A DNA stretch of 64,000 nt from Pseudomonas fluorescens (lineage in GTDB: Bacteria; Pseudomonadota; Gammaproteobacteria; Pseudomonadales; Pseudomonadaceae), in the NCBI RefSeq assembly GCF_001648775.1, contig NZ_LVEJ01000010.1:62001-126000 (forward strand). Reading direction: 5' to 3'. Made by a program: the position numbers and the translations under genes. Numbering within the stretch: position 1 is the stretch's first letter; every line of letters begins with the position of its first letter. The notes under the pieces were generated by a model, which made no database searches, was not told the origin of the DNA, and was given only the letters and a program-made list of their open reading frames with translations. Below, one piece after another: positions 47,120-56,683 of this stretch.

Positions 47120-50100
47120 TCAGTGGGGCTTGGTGAAGCGTTGTACGAGCTTCATGACAACGACGAAGAACACCGGGACGAAGATCACCGCTAACGTTGC
47201 GGTGATCATCCCACCGATCACGCCGGTGCCGATGGCCTGTTGGCTGGCCGAGCTGGCACCCGTGGCGATGGCCAACGGCACCACGCCGAGAATGAACGCC
47301 AGCGAGGTCATCACGATGGGCCGCAGACGCAAGCGCGCCGCCTGCAATGTCGCATCGATCAGGTCATGACCTTCGTCATACAGGCTCTTGGCGAACTCGA
47401 TGATCAGGATCGCGTTTTTCGCTGACAGACCGATGATGGTGATCAGCCCGACTTTGAAGAACACATCGTTGGGCATCCCGCGCAACGTTACGGCCAATAC
47501 CGCACCGAGCACGCCCAGCGGCACCACCAGCAACACCGAGGTCGGGATCGACCAACTCTCATACAGCGCTGCCAGACACAGGAACACGATTAGCAATGAC
47601 AGGCCCAACAGAATCGGCGCCTGACTACCGGACAAACGCTCCTGCAACGACAGCCCCGTCCATTCCTGGCCCAGGCCTTTAGGGCCTTGCGCGACCAGTC
47701 TTTCGATTTCCGCCATGGCCTCACCGGTACTGTGACCGGGGGCCGGTTCGCCGGAAATCGCAATGGCCGGGTAGCCGTTGTATCGGGTCAGCTGCGCCGG
47801 GCCTTGCGTCCATTTCGCTTGCACGAAGGCCGACAGCGGAACCATTTTGCCGTCGTTGTTGCGCACGTGCATTTTCAGCAGGTCGTCGACCTGGCTGCGG
47901 CTGTCTCCTTCAGCCTGGACCACCACCCGTTGCATCCGGCCCTGATTGGGGAAGTCGTTGACATAGGAGGAGCCCACGGCCGTCGATAGCACGTTACCGA
48001 TTTCGGCAAACGATACGCCCAGCGCGTTGGCCTGGCGGCGATCCACTTCCAGCTGCACTTGCGGCGCTTCGGCCAGCGCGCTTTCGCGCACGTTCATCAG
48101 CACCGGGCTTTTCTCGGCAGCGGCAAGCAATTCGGTGCGCGCCTGCATCAAGATCGCATGGCCGAGGCCACCACGGTCCTGCAAACGGAACTCGAAACCG
48201 CTCGACGTGCCGAGGCCATCCACGGGCGGTGGCAGTACCGAGAATGCCACGGCGTCCTTGATCTGACTCAGCGCGATATTGGCGCGATCGGCGATCGAGC
48301 TGGCGGAGTCGTCGCTGCTGCGCTGTGACCAATCCTTCAGTGTCGAAAACGCCAACGCTGCGTTCTGCCCGCTGCCGGAGAAACTGAAACCGAGAATCAC
48401 CACACTGTCACTGATTCCCGGCTCGCCGGCGTTATGCGCCTCAAGCTGTTCGGCCACTGCTACGGTGCGATTCTTGGTGGCGCCAGGTGGCAGTTGAATA
48501 TCCGTGATGGTGTAGCCCTGATCTTCCACCGGCAGGAACGAGGAGGGCAGACGCGCGAAGCACAGGCCCAGTCCCACCAACAGCACAACATAGATCAGCA
48601 GGTAACGCCCGGTACGCTTCAGCGCATAACCGACCCAACCCTGATAACGATCGGTCAGGCGTTCAAAGCGGCGGTTGAACCAGCCGAAGAACCCGGACTT
48701 CTCGTGATGCTCGCCCTTGGTAATCGGCTTGAGCAGTGTCGCGCACAGTGCCGGCGTGAGGGTCAGCGCGAGGAACGCCGAGAACAGAATCGACGTCGCC
48801 ATCGACAGCGAGAACTGCTGGTAAATCACCCCGACCGAACCCTGCATGAACGCCATCGGAATGAACACCGCCACCAGCACCAGGGTGATGCCGATAATCG
48901 CGCCGGTAATCTGCGTCATTGCCTTGCGCGTGGCTTCCTTGGGCGACAGGCCCTCGGTGGCCATGATCCGTTCGACGTTCTCCACCACCACGATGGCGTC
49001 ATCCACCAGAATGCCGATGGCCAGCACCATGCCGAACATCGTCAGCACGTTGATCGAAAAACCCAGCGCCAGCATGGTCGCAAATGTACCCATCAACGCC
49101 ACTGGCACCACCAGCGTCGGGATCAGCGTGTAACGCACGTTCTGCAGGAACAGGAACATCACCGCGAACACCAGCAACATCGCTTCGCCCAAGGTGTAAA
49201 CCACTTTGGTGATCGAGACTTTGACGAACGGCGAAGTGTCGTACGGGATCTTGTATTCGACGCCGGCCGGGAAGTAGCGCGCCAGCTCGTCCATCTTCGC
49301 CCGCACCAGGGTCGCGGTGTTGAGGGCGTTGGCCCCCGGCGACAACTGCACGCCGACGGCGGTGGACGGTTTGCCGTTGAGACGTGTGCCGAACTGATAT
49401 TCCTGGCTACCGATTTCGACCCGCGCGACGTCACCGATACGCACAGTGGAGCCGTCGCGATTGGCCTTGAGCACAATGTCGGCGAACTCTTGCGGCGTCG
49501 ACAACTGGCCTTTGACCAGAATGGTCGCGGTGATTTCCTGGCTCGACGGATTCGGCAGATCACCAATGCTGCCGGCGGACACCTGGGCGTTCTGCGCGAC
49601 GATGGCGGCGTTGACATCGGCCGGCGTCAGGTTGAAGGCGATCAGCTTTTGCGGATCGATCCAGATGCGCATGGCCCGTTCGGCACCATACAACTGCGCC
49701 TTGCCGACACCGTCCAGACGCTTGATCTCGTTCATCACGTTGCGCGCCAGATAATCACTGAGCGCGACGTCATCGAGTTTGCCGTCGCTGGAAGTCAGGG
49801 TGATCAGCAACAGGAAGCCGGACGAAACCTTTTCGACCTGCAAGCCTTGCTGATTGACCGCTTGCGGTAGGCGCGATTCAACAACCTTGAGGCGGTTTTG
49901 CACGTCGACCTGCGCCAGTTCCGGGTTGGTGCCCGGCTGGAACGTGGCTTTGATCGTCGCGCTGCCGAGGCTGCTCTGCGATTCAAAATACAGCAGGTGA
50001 TCGGCGCCGTTGAGCTCTTCCTCGATCAGGCTGACGACGCTCTCATCGACGGTCTGCGCCGAGGCACCGGGGTACACGGCGTAGATTTCAATCTGCGGCG

Positions 50101-50218
50101 GGGCGACGTCGGGGTACTGCGCCACCGGTAATTGCGGGATGGCCAGCGCACCGGCCAACAGGATGAACAATGCGACTACCCAGGCAAACACCGGGCGGTC
50201 GATAAAGAACTGCGGCAT
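47120..50218 (-). CDS. RND efflux permease (HAE-1 family)
   Basis: 1032-residue inner-membrane drug:proton antiporter of the AcrB/MexB type. N-terminal MPQFFIDRPVFAWVVALFI, twelve TM segments, proton-relay Asp pair in GILVDDAIVVVENVER (about 405), and two large periplasmic loops. It lies downstream of its adaptor gene (15-base gap). No outer-membrane factor gene follows, so it must share one, such as an OprM-type channel encoded elsewhere. The substrate is unknown. Confidence 0.93.
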   Translation of the reverse strand: MPQFFIDRPVFAWVVALFILLAGALAIPQLPVAQYPDVAPPQIEIYAVYPGASAQTVDESVVSLIEEELNGADHLLYFESQSSLGSATIKATFQPGTNPELAQVDVQNRLKVVESRLPQAVNQQGLQVEKVSSGFLLLITLTSSDGKLDDVALSDYLARNVMNEIKRLDGVGKAQLYGAERAMRIWIDPQKLIAFNLTPADVNAAIVAQNAQVSAGSIGDLPNPSSQEITATILVKGQLSTPQEFADIVLKANRDGSTVRIGDVARVEIGSQEYQFGTRLNGKPSTAVGVQLSPGANALNTATLVRAKMDELARYFPAGVEYKIPYDTSPFVKVSITKVVYTLGEAMLLVFAVMFLFLQNVRYTLIPTLVVPVALMGTFATMLALGFSINVLTMFGMVLAIGILVDDAIVVVENVERIMATEGLSPKEATRKAMTQITGAIIGITLVLVAVFIPMAFMQGSVGVIYQQFSLSMATSILFSAFLALTLTPALCATLLKPITKGEHHEKSGFFGWFNRRFERLTDRYQGWVGYALKRTGRYLLIYVVLLVGLGLCFARLPSSFLPVEDQGYTITDIQLPPGATKNRTVAVAEQLEAHNAGEPGISDSVVILGFSFSGSGQNAALAFSTLKDWSQRSSDDSASSIADRANIALSQIKDAVAFSVLPPPVDGLGTSSGFEFRLQDRGGLGHAILMQARTELLAAAEKSPVLMNVRESALAEAPQVQLEVDRRQANALGVSFAEIGNVLSTAVGSSYVNDFPNQGRMQRVVVQAEGDSRSQVDDLLKMHVRNNDGKMVPLSAFVQAKWTQGPAQLTRYNGYPAIAISGEPAPGHSTGEAMAEIERLVAQGPKGLGQEWTGLSLQERLSGSQAPILLGLSLLIVFLCLAALYESWSIPTSVLLVVPLGVLGAVLAVTLRGMPNDVFFKVGLITIIGLSAKNAILIIEFAKSLYDEGHDLIDATLQAARLRLRPIVMTSLAFILGVVPLAIATGASSASQQAIGTGVIGGMITATLAVIFVPVFFVVVMKLVQRFTKPH

Positions 50219-50233
50219 AGAAAAGCGTCCTGC

Positions 50234-51391
50234 TTACTGACCAGAGGTCTGGGCAAGTGGAAGAGGGGTGTCGTCGATCTGCACTTTCTCGCCGGGACGG
50301 GCGTGTTGCAGGCCTTCGATGACAATGCGGTCGCCCGGTTTGAGGCCGCCAGTGACGATCCAGCGATCGTTCTGCACCGTGCCCAGTTGCACCGGTTGCT
50401 GGGCCACGCGCATTTGCTCGTCAACGGTCAGCACTTGCGCGATACCGGCGCTGTCACGCTGCACCGCACGTTGCGGCACGGTGATGCCGTTCTGGATCGT
50501 TGCCTGCTCCAGACGCACGCGGATGAAACTGCCCGGCAGCAAGTCGAGGTCCGGGTTAGGGAATTCACTGCGCAGAATGATCTGCCCGGTGCCCGGATCG
50601 ACAGTGATGTCGGCGAACAACAGTTTGCCCGGCAATGGATAGAGGCTGCCGTCGTCCTGAATCAAGGTCGCTTTGACTTGATCCTGGCCGACCTGCTGCA
50701 GTTGCCCGGAACGGAACGCGCGGCGCAACTCATTGAGCTCACGGGTCGACTGGGTAACGTCGGCATGAATCGGGTTGAGCTGCTGAATCAGGGCCAGTGG
50801 CGTGGTTTCGTTCTGGCCGACCAGCGCACCTTCAGTGACCAGCGCGCGGCCGACGCGGCCGGAGATTGGTGCAGTGACGGTCGCGTAACCGAGGTTCAGT
50901 TTTGCGCGCTCCACCGCCGCCTTGTTGGCGGCGACGTCAGCGGCGGTTTGCCGGGCATTGGCGCGCGCGTTGTCGTAGTCCTGGCCGCTGATGGCCTTGT
51001 CGTCGATCAACTGGGCGTAACGCTGCTCCTGCAACTTCGCCTGGAACGCATTGGCCTCGGCCTTGCGCAGCGCGGCTTCGGCGCTGTCGAGGTCAGCCTT
51101 GAACGGTGCCGGGTCGATGCGGAACAACACATCGCCCTTTTTCACGTCGCTGCCTTCGCGGAAGGTGCGTTGCAGCACCACACCCGGGACCCTGGCGCGC
51201 ACTTCGGCAATGCGTGGCGCGGCAATCCGTCCGCTCAGTTCGCTGCTGATCGACAGCGGATGAGTCTGGATGGTCTCGATGCGCACGGTCGCTGGCGGCG
51301 CCTGTTCTTCGGCGTTCGAGGATGAATCACAGGCGCTCAGCGTCAGCGCCATTGCGATCAGGCCGAGCCCGGCCAGCAGATGTTTCGACAT
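50234..51391 (-). CDS. RND membrane-fusion (adaptor) lipoprotein
   Basis: 385 residues from the ATG at 51391 (GGGGG six bases upstream). Lipobox LTLSAC gives a lipidated Cys near residue 21. A biotinyl-lipoyl-like half-motif (VPGVVLQRTFREGSDVKKGDVLFRID), an alpha-helical hairpin (about 95-165) and beta-barrel domains follow, in the order of MexA/AcrA. It links the permease to an outer-membrane channel. Divergent from the two-component system, which probably controls it. Confidence 0.92.
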   Translation of the reverse strand: MSKHLLAGLGLIAMALTLSACDSSSNAEEQAPPATVRIETIQTHPLSISSELSGRIAAPRIAEVRARVPGVVLQRTFREGSDVKKGDVLFRIDPAPFKADLDSAEAALRKAEANAFQAKLQEQRYAQLIDDKAISGQDYDNARANARQTAADVAANKAAVERAKLNLGYATVTAPISGRVGRALVTEGALVGQNETTPLALIQQLNPIHADVTQSTRELNELRRAFRSGQLQQVGQDQVKATLIQDDGSLYPLPGKLLFADITVDPGTGQIILRSEFPNPDLDLLPGSFIRVRLEQATIQNGITVPQRAVQRDSAGIAQVLTVDEQMRVAQQPVQLGTVQNDRWIVTGGLKPGDRIVIEGLQHARPGEKVQIDDTPLPLAQTSGQ

Positions 51392-51549
51392 GTACAACCC
51401 CCAATATTGATGCCCGCATCCTACGGACAGACGCCGAGATTAGCGGTGAAGCTTTGTAGGCGCTGTGTGAAATTGTGTAAGGGTTTTACTCAGGGACGGG
51501 TGAGGGCGTATATCCTTCAGGCCTTGAATTCTTTTGTGACGGTTACACC

Positions 51550-51629
51550 GCATTCGCGAGCAGGCTCGCTCCCCCATGGGTTTTGTGAACAGTGCAAAAC
51601 TATGTGGGAGCGAGCCTGCTCGCGAATGC
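51550..51629. repeat. REPIN in the divergent efflux/two-component intergenic region
   Basis: Copies at 51550-51576 and 51603-51629 in opposite orientation. The right copy ends 38 bases before the response-regulator start, so the REPIN sits in its promoter or leader. Confidence 0.9.
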
Positions 51630-51666
51630 GGTCTGACATCCACCACAGCAATATCTGGAACACCTA

Positions 51667-52368
51667 ATGCCCAACATCCTCCTGGTCGAAGACGACACCG
51701 CCCTCGCCGAACTGATTTCCAGCTACCTGGAGCGCAACGGCTATTCCGTCAGCGTGATCGGCCGTGGCGACCATGTGCGTGAGCGAGCGCGGGTCAATCC
51801 GCCGGATCTGGTGATCCTCGACCTGATGCTGCCGGGCCTCGACGGCCTGCAAGTCTGCCGCTTGTTGCGCGCCGACTCGGCGACGCTGCCGATCCTGATG
51901 CTGACGGCCCGCGACGACAGCCACGATCAGGTGCTGGGGCTGGAAATGGGCGCCGACGATTACGTCACCAAACCGTGCGAGCCGCGCGTTCTGCTGGCGC
52001 GGGTGCGCACCTTGTTGCGCCGCAGCAGCCTCGGTGAACCGCTGACCGCCAATGACCGCATCCTCATGGGCAATCTGTGCATCGACCTGTCCGAGCGCAC
52101 CGTGACCTGGCGTGATCAACCGGTCGAGCTGTCCAGCGGCGAATACAACTTGCTGGTGGTATTGGCGCGCCACGCCGGCGAAGTGTTGAGCCGCGACCAG
52201 ATCCTGCAACGTTTGCGCGGCATCGAATTCAACGGCACCGACCGCTCGGTGGACGTGGCGATTTCCAAGCTGCGCCGCAAGTTCGACGACCACGCCGGCG
52301 AGGCGCGCAAGATCAAGACTGTGTGGGGCAAGGGCTACTTGTTCAGCCGTTCCGAATGGGAATGCTGA
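51667..52368 (+). CDS. OmpR-family response regulator (RstA-like)
   Basis: 233 residues. Receiver domain with the acidic pair EDD (about 8-10), phospho-acceptor Asp in VILDLMLPGLDG (about 53) and Lys in VTKPCEPR (about 103). C-terminal winged helix (about 130-230) with SRDQILQRLRG and RSVDVAISKLRRKF. It lies 4 bases before the kinase gene and is divergent from the RND pump, its probable target. Confidence 0.92.
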   Translation: MPNILLVEDDTALAELISSYLERNGYSVSVIGRGDHVRERARVNPPDLVILDLMLPGLDGLQVCRLLRADSATLPILMLTARDDSHDQVLGLEMGADDYVTKPCEPRVLLARVRTLLRRSSLGEPLTANDRILMGNLCIDLSERTVTWRDQPVELSSGEYNLLVVLARHAGEVLSRDQILQRLRGIEFNGTDRSVDVAISKLRRKFDDHAGEARKIKTVWGKGYLFSRSEWEC

Positions 52369-52372
52369 GCTG

Positions 52373-53674
52373 ATGTTTCGCATCCTGTTTCGCCTGTATC
52401 TGGTGACGATCGTCTCCTACAGCGCGGCGATCTATCTGGTGCCGGATCTGGTGGTCATGGCGTTCCGGGATCGCTTCGTCACCTACAACCTCGACTATTC
52501 GCGCGGTCTGCAATCGCTGATCACCCGCCAGTTTCACGCGGTGCCGCACGATCAATGGCCGGCGCTGGCGGCGTCGATGGACAAGGATTTCCAGCCACTG
52601 CACATCGTCTTGGCTCGCATCGATGATGCCGAGTTCAGCACCATCGAGCAGCAGCGCCTGCGCCGCGGTGAAAACGTCGTGCGCATTGGCGATTGGGGCT
52701 GGCGCACGCTGGCGGTGACGCCGCTGGATGACACCACTGCGGTGCAAATGGTCGTGCCGCCGGACCCGATGGACGTCAATCTGTTGTACTGGAGCATTAA
52801 CGTCCTGATCGGCGCGAGCCTGCTGGCCTGTCTGTTGATGTGGCTGCGCCCGCACTGGCGCGATCTGGAACGCCTCAAAGGTACCGCCGAACGCTTCGGT
52901 AAAGGCCATTTGAGCGAACGCACGAAAATCGCCCAGAGTTCCAACATCGGCAGCCTCGCCAACGTCTTCGACACCATGGCGGGTGACATCGAAAACCTGC
53001 TCAACCAACAACGCGATTTGCTCAACGCCGTGTCCCACGAACTGCGCACGCCGTTGACGCGTCTGGATTTCGGGCTGGCCCTGGCGCTGTCTGATGATTT
53101 GCCAACCGCCAGCCGCGAGCGCTTGCAGGGTCTGGTCGCACACATCCGCGAGCTGGATGAACTGGTGCTGGAGCTGCTCTCCTACAGCCGTTTGCAGAAT
53201 CCCGCGCAGTTGCCGGAGCAGGTCGAGGTGTCGCTGGATGAGTTCATCGACAGCATTCTGGGCAGCGTTGATGAAGAACTCGAGTCGCCGGAAATCGTCA
53301 TCGACGTGTTGCTGCACGGTCAGCTCGAACGCTTCTCGCTCGATCCGCGCCTGACCGCGCGCGCGATCCAGAACCTGCTGCGCAACGCCATGCGCTATTG
53401 CGAAAAGCGCATCCAGATTGGGGTGCAGGTCAATGCCGAGGGCTGTGAGATCTGGGTGGACGATGACGGCATTGGCATTCCCGATGATGAGCGTGAGCGG
53501 ATTTTCGAACCGTTCTATCGACTCGATCGCAGTAGGGATCGCGCCACCGGTGGGTTCGGCCTTGGCTTGGCCATCAGTCGCCGGGCACTGGAAGCGCAGG
53601 GCGGCACGTTGACGGTTGAAGGCTCACCGTTGGGCGGTGCGCGCTTCAGGCTGTGGTTACCAACGCTGACGTAA
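52373..53674 (+). CDS. Sensor histidine kinase (RstB-like)
   Basis: 433 residues. TM1 at about 8-28, periplasmic sensor (about 29-138), TM2 at about 140-162, HAMP, then the H-box VSHELRTPLTRLDF (His about residue 222). N-box LLRNAMRYCEKR and G-boxes DDDGIGIP and GGFGLGLAISRRA complete the kinase. The signal is not evident. Confidence 0.92.
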   Translation: MFRILFRLYLVTIVSYSAAIYLVPDLVVMAFRDRFVTYNLDYSRGLQSLITRQFHAVPHDQWPALAASMDKDFQPLHIVLARIDDAEFSTIEQQRLRRGENVVRIGDWGWRTLAVTPLDDTTAVQMVVPPDPMDVNLLYWSINVLIGASLLACLLMWLRPHWRDLERLKGTAERFGKGHLSERTKIAQSSNIGSLANVFDTMAGDIENLLNQQRDLLNAVSHELRTPLTRLDFGLALALSDDLPTASRERLQGLVAHIRELDELVLELLSYSRLQNPAQLPEQVEVSLDEFIDSILGSVDEELESPEIVIDVLLHGQLERFSLDPRLTARAIQNLLRNAMRYCEKRIQIGVQVNAEGCEIWVDDDGIGIPDDERERIFEPFYRLDRSRDRATGGFGLGLAISRRALEAQGGTLTVEGSPLGGARFRLWLPTLT

Positions 53675-53706
53675 TTCCGATCAGTGGTAGCGATTCCATC
53701 TTTTAC

Positions 53707-53722
53707 CTGTCAGGTTTGACAG
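53707..53722. promoter_or_regulatory. LuxR-box-like palindrome, copy 2
   Basis: CTGTCAGGTTTGACAG, a 16-bp imperfect dyad with the same outer six bases as the copies at 40403 and 58064. It ends 93 bases before the ATG of the 67-residue protein at 53816, the same distance as copy 1 to its gene. Confidence 0.55.
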
Positions 53723-53815
53723 TATCCATCTCACGTGTCGCCCAGTTAAATGATGCATCGATGCAATGCCTTCGTCACTGCATCGACTAATTCAAAAACT
53801 CGTGAGGATAAGGCC

Positions 53816-54019
53816 ATGGATGAAAAAGGAATCAGGAAAAATTCCCCTTATTCAGCCAGGAAGCCTATCAAAGGAACCGTCGCGAGGATTTATAAACTTC
53901 TGTGGCTTGCGACTGATAACGTGCAGGTCGTTGTGAATCTGGATGAAGGACGCGGGACAGCAGCAATTTCGGCCCCCAAAGACCAATATTCTGTTGGCGA
54001 CAGAATCGGTGATGAGTAA
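53816..54019 (+). CDS. Small protein of unknown function (67 residues)
   Basis: ATG at 53816 is preceded by GAGGATAAGG. The product starts MDEKGIRKNSPYSARKPIKG and is basic at the N-terminus and acidic at the C-terminus, without signal peptide, TM or Cys. The 67-residue frame is too short to be certain from composition, but the ribosome site and upstream LuxR-box-like dyad argue that it is real. No family recognised. Confidence 0.6.
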   Translation: MDEKGIRKNSPYSARKPIKGTVARIYKLLWLATDNVQVVVNLDEGRGTAAISAPKDQYSVGDRIGDE

Positions 54020-54096
54020 CCAGAATGCCTTTGAATACACACTGCGCAACGAGTGCAGCCTGACTCCCCGTCAGGCCGCACTTTAAAATGCTCATT

Positions 54097-54861
54097 TTAC
54101 TTTGCGGACATGTTGCCATTCGCTAACAGTTCGCCCAGTTTTTCCAGGTCGCTTGCGGGGTTGCGGCCAATCAACATCCACGCGTGCTCACGCTCGGTCC
54201 AATACACCACATTCATCTCATGCCGCCGCTCGTGCGCCAACGGCTGACTGCCGCTGTTCGAACGGGTCACGCACAGCGCCAATGGACCGTGCTTTGCGTC
54301 CAGATAAACAATCTGCGCGATGGGCACGCCGTCGTACTCAAGCATTTGCGCTCGTTTGAATTCGGCACCCGGCAGCTTCAACGTGGCAGGCGACAGGTTC
54401 AGCCCAAGGCGCGCATCGACCGTGCGCAGTTGCGCGCGCTGGGATGCGTCGTCAGTCGGCAGATGATCAAGCGTCTGCGGCACGTACAGCGCCATGTAAT
54501 CGCCCACCAATCCACGCCAGTTGTTCGATTGCGCGGCATGCCAGCCGAGGAATAACCGGTCGGCCAACACGCCACCGGCCAACAGCGCTGCAGCCGCGCC
54601 ACCGATGAACCAGCGACGGTTGAAGCCCGGGCGCTGAGGTGAAGGAATGGCATCCAGCCGCGCCTGCAAACGGTCCAGCGGCGCCTGTTGCGCCAGTTCG
54701 TCATAGGCGTTCTTGTACGGCAGGTTGCTGCGGCTGAGCCATTGCACGCGCAGGCTGAGCAGCGGGTCTTCGGCAATGGCATGGTCGAGTTGATGGCGAT
54801 ATTCGCCGTCGAGTTCGCCATCGAGGTAGGCGACCAGTTGTTCATCCGAAGGTGTGTTCAT
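54097..54861 (-). CDS. Membrane anti-sigma factor
   Basis: 254 residues. The N-terminus (about 1-80, SDEQLVAYLDGELDGEYRHQL) is the anti-sigma domain of the RsiW/FecR-like group. One TM helix is at about 88-107 (WFIGGAAAALLAGGVLA), and a C-terminal periplasmic domain follows. ATG at 54861 overlaps the stop of the sigma gene (TGATG) and has GGAG upstream. It binds and silences the cognate ECF sigma. Confidence 0.87.
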   Translation of the reverse strand: MNTPSDEQLVAYLDGELDGEYRHQLDHAIAEDPLLSLRVQWLSRSNLPYKNAYDELAQQAPLDRLQARLDAIPSPQRPGFNRRWFIGGAAAALLAGGVLADRLFLGWHAAQSNNWRGLVGDYMALYVPQTLDHLPTDDASQRAQLRTVDARLGLNLSPATLKLPGAEFKRAQMLEYDGVPIAQIVYLDAKHGPLALCVTRSNSGSQPLAHERRHEMNVVYWTEREHAWMLIGRNPASDLEKLGELLANGNMSAK

Positions 54862-55388
54862 CAATGGTCTCCTTCGGTGGATTTCGGCACCGCTTGCAGG
54901 GGCGGATATTCGGCAAGTTTCAGGCGGGCGGTGGCCAGACGGCTCATCACCGTGCCGATCGGTACTTGCAGGATTTCGGCAACTTCGCGGTAGGACAAGC
55001 CTTCGACATAGGCCAGATACACCGTTTCGCGCTGGGTTTGCGGCAAGGCATCGACGCGGCGAATCACCTGCGCCGCCATCACGTGAGTTTGCGCGACGTA
55101 TTCACCATCGAACGCCAGTTGGCCATCGGCTTCGACCTGGCCAGTTCCCTGACGCACGCGGCGGGCGCGTACTTCATTGAGCCAGATCGAGTGCAGAATG
55201 CTCAGCAACCAGCGATCCATGCGCGTGCCGGCCACGTATTGCGCCGAACGTTCCAACGCGCGCACACACGTCGCCTGGACCAGATCCTCGGCCACATGCC
55301 GATTGCGCGACAGCAGCAAACCGTAGCGCCACAGGCGCGCCAGGTGCTGTCCGAGTTCTGCTCTGAAGGCCTGATCGCTGACGATGAT
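54861..55388 (-). CDS. ECF sigma factor with probable non-canonical ATC start
   Basis: Region 2 (QHLARLWRYGLLLSRNRH, VAEDLVQATCVRALE) and region 4 (LPQTQRETVYLAYVEGLSYREVAEIL, PIGTVMSRL) of a sigma-70 ECF protein are clear. The first canonical start codon, TTG at 55319, lies inside region 2.1 and would remove conserved residues. In-frame coding continues upstream with no ATG, GTG or TTG. AAGGA at about 55394-55398 precedes two ATC codons at 55388 and 55385 with ideal spacing, so I place the start at ATC 55388 (175 residues). A local sequencing error is the alternative. It is in an operon with cytochrome b561, TPR and anti-sigma genes. Confidence 0.75.
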   Translation of the reverse strand: MIVSDQAFRAELGQHLARLWRYGLLLSRNRHVAEDLVQATCVRALERSAQYVAGTRMDRWLLSILHSIWLNEVRARRVRQGTGQVEADGQLAFDGEYVAQTHVMAAQVIRRVDALPQTQRETVYLAYVEGLSYREVAEILQVPIGTVMSRLATARLKLAEYPPLQAVPKSTEGDH

Positions 55389-55407
55389 GGCGGTCCTTAT
55401 TAAATGC

Positions 55408-55941
55408 TCAGGTTTTCGTTGAATCGTTGATGGCTTCGGCCAGGTCCTGATATTCCTCGCACGCCGTGCCGCAAATCGATTTGATCTGCTGCAACTGCTC
55501 TTGCGCCAGGTCGACGCGGCCTTTGATCACATAGGCCTCGCCGAGGTATTCGCGCACTTGCGCGTACTGCGGATCGAGTTTTACCGATTGCAGGTAATAG
55601 CCGATGCCTTCGTCGGTGCGCCCCAGTTTGCGCGTGGCATAACCGCGATAGTTGAGGGCCTTGGCGGTGTTCGGCTGTTTCAGCGTGTCGAGCAACGCCA
55701 GGGCTTCTTCGTAGCGACCGACCTTGGCGAGGCGATAGGCGTAGTCGGTACGGTCAGCGTCCGGCAGCAGGCTGCTGGTTTGCAGCACGCACTTCTGCGT
55801 TTTGCTGTCCCAGACCTGGCCTTTCGGGCATTCGGGCTTCTGCACCGGATCTTCTTCATCACCGTTGGCGAGGGCCAACTGGCTGGACATCGCGGCGACC
55901 AGCAACAACGGGGCGGCGAACATAACGGAACGGATAGTCAT
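55408..55941 (-). CDS. Secreted TPR-repeat protein
   Basis: 177 residues from the ATG at 55941 (GGAG eight bases upstream). Signal peptide (AAPLLLVAAMSSQLALA) of about 25 residues. The N-terminal mature part has a Cys pair (CPKGQVWDSKTQKC). At least two TPR units follow (YRLAKVGRYEEALALLDTL, YATRKLGRTDEGIGYYLQSV, YLGEAYVIKGRVDLAQEQL). Probably periplasmic. It is between cytochrome b561 and the ECF sigma gene, all on one strand. Confidence 0.82.
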   Translation of the reverse strand: MTIRSVMFAAPLLLVAAMSSQLALANGDEEDPVQKPECPKGQVWDSKTQKCVLQTSSLLPDADRTDYAYRLAKVGRYEEALALLDTLKQPNTAKALNYRGYATRKLGRTDEGIGYYLQSVKLDPQYAQVREYLGEAYVIKGRVDLAQEQLQQIKSICGTACEEYQDLAEAINDSTKT

Positions 55942-55970
55942 GGGCAAGGCTCCAGTGTGAAAGTGGCACT

Positions 55971-56531
55971 TCAGTTCGAAACGCGCCCCGGCAACATGCG
56001 GCGCAAGGTGTTGTCGCGCAGGCCGTAGTGATGCACCAAGGCAACCACGGCATGCAGAGTCGCCAGAATAATGATGGCCCAGGCCACCTGTTCATGCAGG
56101 CCACCGAAGGTCGACTTCATGCTTTTATCGAAGGCGATCAAGGTTGGGACATCGAACAGGCCAAAGAAGTTGAAAGGTTCTGCCTGGGCCCAACGCAGCA
56201 GGAAACCCAGCACAATCTGACTCAACAGCAGCGCGTACAAGGCCAGATGCGCGGTTTTTGCCAGAATGTTCATCACCCCCCGATTGGCCGCCGGCAACCG
56301 GCGCCCCTTGAACAAGCGCCAGAACACCCGCGCGATCACGATCACCGCCAGCAAAATGCCGAACGAGATGTGCAAGGCCTGCAATTCCTTGCGCAACGGC
56401 GTGCCTTTGGGCAGCTGTTCCCAGATTTGTGCGCAGGCAAACAGACCGATCACCAACAGCGCGGTCAGCCAGTGCAGGCTCATGGTCAGACGATCGTAAC
56501 GGACGGGCAGTTCATCGGTAGCGGGGCGCAT
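55971..56531 (-). CDS. Cytochrome b561
   Basis: 186 residues, four TM helices. Haem-ligand His residues are visible in TMSLHWLTALLV, LHISFGILLAV, and the C-terminal LHEQVAWAIIILATLHAVVALVHH segments. It transfers electrons across or within the inner membrane. First gene of the operon that ends with the anti-sigma gene, spaced 29 bases from the TPR gene. Confidence 0.88.
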   Translation of the reverse strand: MRPATDELPVRYDRLTMSLHWLTALLVIGLFACAQIWEQLPKGTPLRKELQALHISFGILLAVIVIARVFWRLFKGRRLPAANRGVMNILAKTAHLALYALLLSQIVLGFLLRWAQAEPFNFFGLFDVPTLIAFDKSMKSTFGGLHEQVAWAIIILATLHAVVALVHHYGLRDNTLRRMLPGRVSN

Positions 56532-56683
56532 GGGTCATCCTCATCGGTAATGTTCAGTTAACACCCAAGGGTGAATTTTTATTCATTGCATTGTCAGTGA
56601 CTGTTCAGGGCAGGGGTAAATTCAAGCGCTATGCTCGTCAGCGTCTGCCATCGATCCGATGTTTTGCCGTAAGGAGAGTTGCC

